From NCBI GenBank assembly GCA_030765055.1, contig JAUKNK010000149.1:310001-374000 (forward strand): a stretch of DNA of 64,000 nucleotides, given 5' to 3'. The DNA is from Mantis religiosa. Lineage: Eukaryota > Arthropoda > Insecta > Mantodea > Mantidae. The first letter of the stretch is position 1; each line of letters begins with the position of its first letter. Both the position numbers and the translations under genes were made by a program. The notes beneath the pieces are model-generated. The model did no database searches, was not told the DNA's origin, and was given only the letters and a program-made list of their open reading frames with translations. Shown piece by piece: positions 58,978-64,000 of this stretch.

Positions 58978-59796
58978 TTACCTCCTTGGTTCTACAGCTG
59001 CCTGTTCCGCTCTCCTTCTCCGTGGTTCTCCTCTTTCACGTCTTTCTATCTGTTGTTTATATTCCTTCATGAGTCGCGTAGAGATGATCTCGGCCATTTC
59101 TTCCAGTGTTCTAAAGTCCCCAGGATCTCTGACAATATTACATACATATTTCCCTTGTAGCATACTTCTTTGGTGTTTTAACAGATCTTTATATCTTTTA
59201 CATTCAAACAATGTGTGTTCTGGTGTATCCTGAATAATGCAGCTGTCACATATATCACTATCTGAGCTTCCAATTCTTTTGAAATAGGTCCGATATGGTC
59301 CATGGTCAGTTAGAAATTGTATACCTGCTCTTCTTGGCTGTATTTGTCTTAAGCGTAATCTTTCTCTTATATTTGGAAACAAATTGTACGTTCTTCTACC
59401 TTCCTCTATGTTGTTCCACTCTTGCTGCCATTCTTCTATAAGTCTCTGATTTATTTCCTTTTTGGTAGAGCACGGAAATCCTATTATTTTCTCTACTTTC
59501 CTTAAGTCCCCTTTTATAACCCAATAGTTGGCTCCTCGCTGTTTGATTATCAAGTCCAATGGCCATGTCCCCACTGCAATTAATAGTGCCATTGTAGATG
59601 TGGTCTTAACGGCTCCAACACATTTCAATAATTCTGTTCTCTGTATGGATCTTATTATCTTCATGTTATTTTTTATATTAACTCTATCAACCCATACCCC
59701 AGCTCCATATGCTGTTATTCCCACAATAAAACTCATGTGGTACGAACTTATAGCCTTTAGCGGTAATTTAAATGTTCTCGTTGCTAAAGTAGACAA
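58978..59796 (-). pseudogene. LINE C ORF2, C-terminal region with CCHC motif
   Basis: A 272-codon open piece covers the RT thumb and C-terminal domain. It includes HGPY at about 165-168 and the zinc motif C183-x2-C186-x7-H194-x4-C199, and ends in an Arg-rich tail (RRERGEPRRRR) before the stop at 58978. There is no RNase H domain, in keeping with the R1 clade. The preceding bases (59797-60061) carry the remaining palm/thumb coding sequence in broken frames. Confidence 0.82.
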
Positions 59797-60061
59797 TTAC
59801 ATCATTATTTTTATAATTTTTCTTTGGTTTTCTTTATGTGTTGCTCAGTTTCTCTTTTCATCCAGGTGTATTCCAAGATATCTAATTACGTTTTCCCTTT
59901 TTATATTTTCATTATCTATCTTAATAGTCGGGTCCCTAATTAACGCTCCTTTCATTAGCACATAGGCAGATTTGTTCGCGGGTATTTTTAATTTGGCTTG
60001 ATTACACCAGTTGTTAAATTTCTATAAAGTTGAATTCGATTTTGTGTCTAACCCCTTCCTA

Positions 60062-60766
60062 CTATTTGCCTCTGTAATAATCAGAATGTACCCGCCTATC
60101 TTTACAATAATATCTGAGTACATTGTGTAGAACTTTTGGGCATTGTTTCGCTTCCATGATTTTAAATAGATATGGCCACCATAAGTTGTCAAAAGCTCCA
60201 GCGATGTCGATGAATACTCCTAATACATATTTATTTGTACTCCTTTTTATCGCTTCTAACGCCACATTTATGGCCACCTCAGTGGATTTGCCCTTTCTGA
60301 AGCCAAATTGTTTCTGGGTCATGCCTTTCATAATTCGATATTCCTCTATACTTTTTAATATTAATTTCTCTTGTACTTTTCCTATTGTGTGTAATAGACA
60401 TATTGGTCTATATGATTTTGGCTCTATTGGATCCTTATTTGCTGATTTTTTTAGTATTACTACCTCTGCTTCTTTCCAACAGTATGGAACTCGCCCCTAT
60501 ACCAGGCATTCATTAAGTAGGCTACATAAGTATGGTTCTATAGATTCTTCCAGGTTTTGTAGAATTTCTGCATTTATATTATCTGGTCCTGGCGCTTTTT
60601 TCTTCTTTAGTTCTCGGATTGCTAACTTTACTTCCGGAACGTCATATGGGTAGATTACTCTTTGATTAATATATACATTTTGAAAGTCACGTCGAGTAGC
60701 TTGCTGTTCCTCATTCTCTTGTTCTTGTTTGTCACTAGGAAGCAATATCTGCAACAGGTGATTCAT
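60062..60766 (-). pseudogene. LINE C ORF2, N-terminal reverse transcriptase fragments
   Basis: Two readable pieces remain. One (60766-60497) has the fingers motif KKKAPGPDN. The other (60331-60062) has FGFRKGKST and motif A FIDIAGAFDNLWWP. After DYYRG, near 60062, the sequence jumps to what would be the region after motif C (about 60055 onward, GLDTKSN), so motif B and the YADD active site are absent. This is an internal deletion and not only a frameshift. Confidence 0.82.
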
Positions 60767-61148
60767 AGAGCTTGTCCACTATTCTATATAACTTCCATCA
60801 GGTTTCTTTATTGTTGAGATTACTTCCGGCGCTTTTATTTTCTCCATGACTATTTTATACGGAGTCCCCCATTCATTTTCATCCAAATTTTCCTCTATAA
60901 GTCTTTTCCATGTTTCTTGTTTCGTTTCTTCCAGCTTGATCTTATATTGTTGTTTCACTTCTCTATATTCCTGAAGTCTAATCAGTTTTTCTTGCGCAGT
61001 CCGACTTAGCTGATAATATCTTCTTCACTTCCTCACTCTGCTCCTTAGTTTTTGCAGTTTGTCATTCCATACCTTATACTTTCCCTCAGTATTTTTACAT
61101 TTCTTTAATGCCTGCTCCATCGCCTGTAGTATGCTTTGAGTTAATTGC

Positions 61149-61976
61149 TTAGCTTTTTTTATCTATATTTCCTCCAATTTGTATTTCATTGGGAATTTTA
61201 ATTGAACCTCTAGGTTTTGCCCAATCAGCATTCTTTATCTGATATTTTCTTTTCTTCTGATGATTTTGATGTTCCCCTTCTGTCCATGTTACTATATCAT
61301 AATATATTAAATTGTGGTAACTAGTTGTTAGTTGTTGCGCCACTTTCCAATTACTGATATGATTCACGATTTCTCCTTTGGTTACCGTAAGGTCTATATT
61401 CTCCTCTGCTCCAGCTCTATTTTCAAAAGTAAATGGATCAAATGGTGTATTCATTATGATCATATTGTTCTGTAGTAATATTTATTCTAATCTTTCACCC
61501 TTATTATCAGGATTTTTACTATACCACCTCTTTGATTTGGCGTTACTATCCATACCATATATAATGGACTTTCTTGACATCATGTCTAGCACTCTTTCCA
61601 TCTTGTCAATGTGTATTTGAATATCATCACTATATTGAAAATAATGATTACACAGGATGAAGCTTACACCATTAGTTGTTACCTCAATGCAGTTAACATG
61701 TTCATCGCACAATTGTGTAATCTTTACCTCCTGTATTTCTTTGTTGATGATTAGAATTAATGCTTTTGGTTGATCGCCCTCTATTATTATTCTAGTTGTA
61801 GCAGCCACATGTATAGGTTTTCCATTAAAGACATACGGCTCTTGTATGCATAGGATATCCAATTGCCTGTCTTCTATTACCTTTCTTAATTCCTGCATCA
61901 CTAGCCTTGATCTCTGTGCATTTATCTGACCTATTCTTATGCTCTTTATTTGCTGTATTTCATTTACCATTACCAT
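61149..61976 (-). pseudogene. LINE C ORF2, endonuclease domain
   Basis: An AP-type endonuclease of the R1 group. In the 164-codon first piece the motifs are QINAQ (Asn19), QEPY (Glu46) and MDSNAKS (Asp143, Asn145), so the visible catalytic residues are conserved. A single TAA at 61482 interrupts it. The same frame then continues with ENIDLT and the terminal TSYHNLI, where the usual TSDHN has lost its Asp. A second stop at 61149 ends the piece. ORF2 would have started at the ATG at 61976 or slightly upstream. Confidence 0.83.
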
Positions 61977-62205
61977 TCTTTGTTTAATATATCTTTGATG
62001 CTCCCTATTTCATTAGCGTTTATTAGAGTTATTATACATACATATATCTTTAAAATATCACAGTCTTACAGGCAATTGCAGGTTCCTTACATATGTAGCA
62101 ATATGTTTCTTCTTCACTTCCAACAACTGATAGGTCTTAGAAGTCGCAGTTGGTTTACCTTGTTTCCTACTTGTTTGTGATCCATGTCTTATGTTCATTA
62201 TTCTC

Positions 62206-62606
62206 TTACTCCATTCCATTTGGGCTGTCCTGTCCATAGTCTGTTCTATTAATTAACTGTTCCCAAAACATCTTATACGTTGGGCATACATTCCTATTTT
62301 GACAGTGTACTTTTGTCCCAGTAGTTAGGTTTTTCTTTCTTGTGCTACATGGAATACATACAGTCTTCTCCTTATCTTTAGCTTTTTGACACTCTTTCTT
62401 TGTATGATCTTGTTCCTCGCAGTGTGAGCACACAGATACCTCTTGTTTACAATATTTGCCACGTGTCCTAGCCTATGACACTTCATACATTTTGCTACCA
62501 CAATATAATCTTTGAACTGAACCGCCCGGAAGCCCATATATATTTTATCCTTTTGAATAAGTCTATATCTTTACCTGGGGTCTACTTCTATTACATGATG
62601 AACTGT
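62206..62606 (-). pseudogene. LINE C ORF1, zinc-knuckle part (frameshifted)
   Basis: The continuation of the gag-like protein is spread over two frames. The first holds the start of a knuckle (CMKCHRLGH). After a frameshift near 62450 the second frame gives a complete CX2CX4HX4C knuckle (CSHCEEQDHTKKEC) and a further Cys pair, ending at a stop at 62206. CCHC knuckles are the nucleic-acid-binding tail of R1-type ORF1 proteins. About 230 bp without a recognisable frame (62205-61977) separates this from ORF2. Confidence 0.75.
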
Positions 62607-63326
62607 TCATTTATGTCTAGGCCCTGTTTTAAATCGGAAGGTTACCTTCTGGTTGAATTCTTCCCATGTCATTTCATCTTTATAATTCTGTTCATACATA
62701 TTTTTTTTGATGTCGTCTTCTTTTTCTGTGGATAAAACATCATAAATTACCATTAACGGTTGTTTTTTCTTGGCCGGTTCTACCTTAATTTCCTTATCTT
62801 TTAGATTCTGACTATTCAGAATTTTTTGCATATCTTCCTTTGTTTCTGCCTCGACTATTACAGTTGTGTCCGTTATCCTTACATTAGTTATTTTAATTTT
62901 TTCTTCCACTGGCTTTAGATTTTTGGTAACTATGTCTTGTACCACATCTGCCCTTTTACCTTCTGTCGATGTAATCAGCCCCATATGGGTTTGTTTCTTT
63001 ATAGCCCTGTCAAATTTGTCCTCCGTGTTAGTCATCCTTTGTCTCATGACCATTTGGGCATAAGAAGGCTTAGGCTGTAACAAATTGGTTTTCAGAATAT
63101 TATTTTCCGCTTGTACTATAGTTACTGTAGCAGTTAACTCGTTAAAGACTTCAGCTATCCTGCCCATCTGGGCTATTTTTAGTTTTTTGGTTGATACACT
63201 AACTTTATCAGCAGCTATTGCTGCATTAATTTCAGTTACATATTCCACAATACTGGAGGGTATATGTTCCTTAGCTGTTGGCTCTCCCTCGACCATTTCT
63301 TTCGACGTTGCACCTACAGATTTCAT
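62607..63326 (-). pseudogene. LINE C ORF1 (gag-like), N-terminal part
   Basis: An open frame from the ATG at 63326 (MKSVGATSK) to the stop at 62607, 239 codons. The frame also extends upstream to 63422, but only from a GTG, so the ATG is preferred. The N-terminal half is predicted helical. The second half (ITNVRITDTTVIVEAET onward) resembles the RNA-binding, RRM-like gag domain of R1-type ORF1 proteins. The frame breaks at 62607, and coding similarity continues in other frames toward the zinc knuckles, so ORF1 is no longer a single protein. Confidence 0.75.
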
Positions 63327-63555
63327 TGGAGACCTCTGCAGGGACCTAGGTTTGAATCCACTCTCCCTCTGTCCGCCTGCGTTTTTAAGCTCCTCTCGGC
63401 TGTCCCGGACATACCAGAGCACCCAGAGTCGGGACGTGGACCCGGGAGCAAGTTGGCACTAGTGTAGGGCCTCGTACACACGCAAGATTCCCTACTATCC
63501 ACAACTGGAACTCCCGACACTTTCCGGCAGGGGGTTAACTGCCAAACTCCGACCA

Positions 63556-63587
63556 CTATGAGACACGCACCTTTTGTGGCGACTTAC
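63556..63587. repeat. Satellite B fragment after LINE C
   Basis: CTATGAGACACGCACC through GACTTAC continues the satellite unit interrupted at 56181. It is cut after 32 bp by the next LTR, at TTAC. Confidence 0.88.
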
Positions 63588-64000
63588 TGTCACCCAATTA
63601 TCGGAAGTCACGACCAACTGACAGCTGAGTGGGGGACAGGAAGTATTCTGGACACGCCTACCCATTTATCTTGTGGCGCTATTGGAGGGGATCTTTGGGA
63701 GGGTATCGCAGGCCACTGTGCCGTCTCTTTCAACTCCCACTGACGTGTGGAACAGTCGGGAAGATGTTCCGGGCCGCGAAGCTTCCAGAAACAGCGATCT
63801 TCCTATATAAGGGCTGCAGTGGACGAGTCAGTTCAGTTCTTGGCGAGCAGCCGTGAAGAGCGCAGTGCCACCAAACGGACTGGAAGACTGCGTACGTGTT
63901 TCAGAGGAATTGTACGTAATTGTAAGTGTGGAGTGGACCTGTGACAGCTGAACTGGTAGATTGTAATTGTGTGCGCTATATAATTCTATGTAATCGGCAA
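63588..64000 (+). mobile_element. LTR of the same family, cut by the window end
   Basis: At least 413 bp of an LTR that starts TGTCACCC and aligns along its length with the solo LTR at 54487. It has roughly 10% differences by eye in the first 150 bp and the same TATA and TCAGT signals. Because the end lies outside the window, it cannot be said whether it is another solo LTR or the 5' LTR of a complete element. Confidence 0.88.

Larger units (their letters stand above)
56182..63555 (-). mobile_element. LINE C: near-full-length, dead R1-clade-like element in satellite B
   Basis: An R1-type element on the minus strand, about 5.3 kb after removing LTR element 2. It lies between two copies of CTATGAGA (56174-56181 and 63556-63563), and the satellite unit continues seamlessly across that 8-bp target duplication. 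The order from 5' is a 5' UTR (63555-63327), a gag-like ORF1 with zinc knuckles, endonuclease, reverse transcriptase with a C-terminal CCHC, and a 3' UTR (58977-58625, then 56546-56182). It is a relative of LINE A by domain layout and motifs (shared HGPY near the C-terminus), but not a close copy. It is inactivated by many frameshifts and stops and by loss of the RT active-site motif. Confidence 0.9.

Overview
The window is a repeat-only block of a eukaryotic genome, most likely insect (arthropod) heterochromatin. No single-copy host gene is recognisable. The evidence is two unrelated tandem satellites, three non-LTR retrotransposons (two of R1-clade type, one of CR1/Jockey type with an esterase ORF1), and one family of Ty3/gypsy-like LTR elements with insect-style TATA plus TCAGT promoters. 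Species cannot be fixed from the sequence.

Region 1 (1-44806) is a GC-rich satellite, here satellite A, with a 155-bp monomer. There are about 250 monomers in three blocks, and the array continues off the left edge. It is interrupted twice by the same 3081-bp, 5'-truncated R1-like element (LINE A, minus strand, 18632-21712 and 34486-37566). The two copies exist because a 15.8-kb piece of array carrying the LINE was tandemly duplicated (7315-23092 and 23169-38946, constant offset 15854). Smaller higher-order duplications, several with a period of 8 monomers (about 1240 bp), overlie this.

Region 2 (44955-51720) is a CR1/Jockey-type LINE (LINE B, minus strand). Its ORF1 is intact and carries a coiled coil and an SGNH-esterase domain. 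Its ORF2 is broken by frameshifts, a stop, and a 2.3-kb internally deleted LTR element (46017-48314) that landed inside the reverse transcriptase between the PQGS and YADD motifs.

Region 3 (51721-64000) starts with about 1.25 kb of unrecognised sequence. A 73-nt tRNA-like sequence (52972-53044, minus) then leads directly into satellite B, a 151-152-bp tandem repeat whose every unit keeps the tRNA 5' end and box A. Satellite B carries a solo LTR (54487-54985). It is split by a nearly full-length but dead R1-like element (LINE C, 56182-63555, minus, 8-bp target duplication), which itself carries a second deleted LTR element in its 3' UTR (56547-58624). After LINE C the satellite resumes for 32 bp and is cut by another LTR (63588 to the window end) at the same monomer position as the solo LTR.

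The pieces fit a nested chronology: satellite first, then LINEs, then LTR elements, with later unequal exchange copying satellite and LINE together. No gene pathway is present. The interest lies in how satellites and retrotransposons shape one another.
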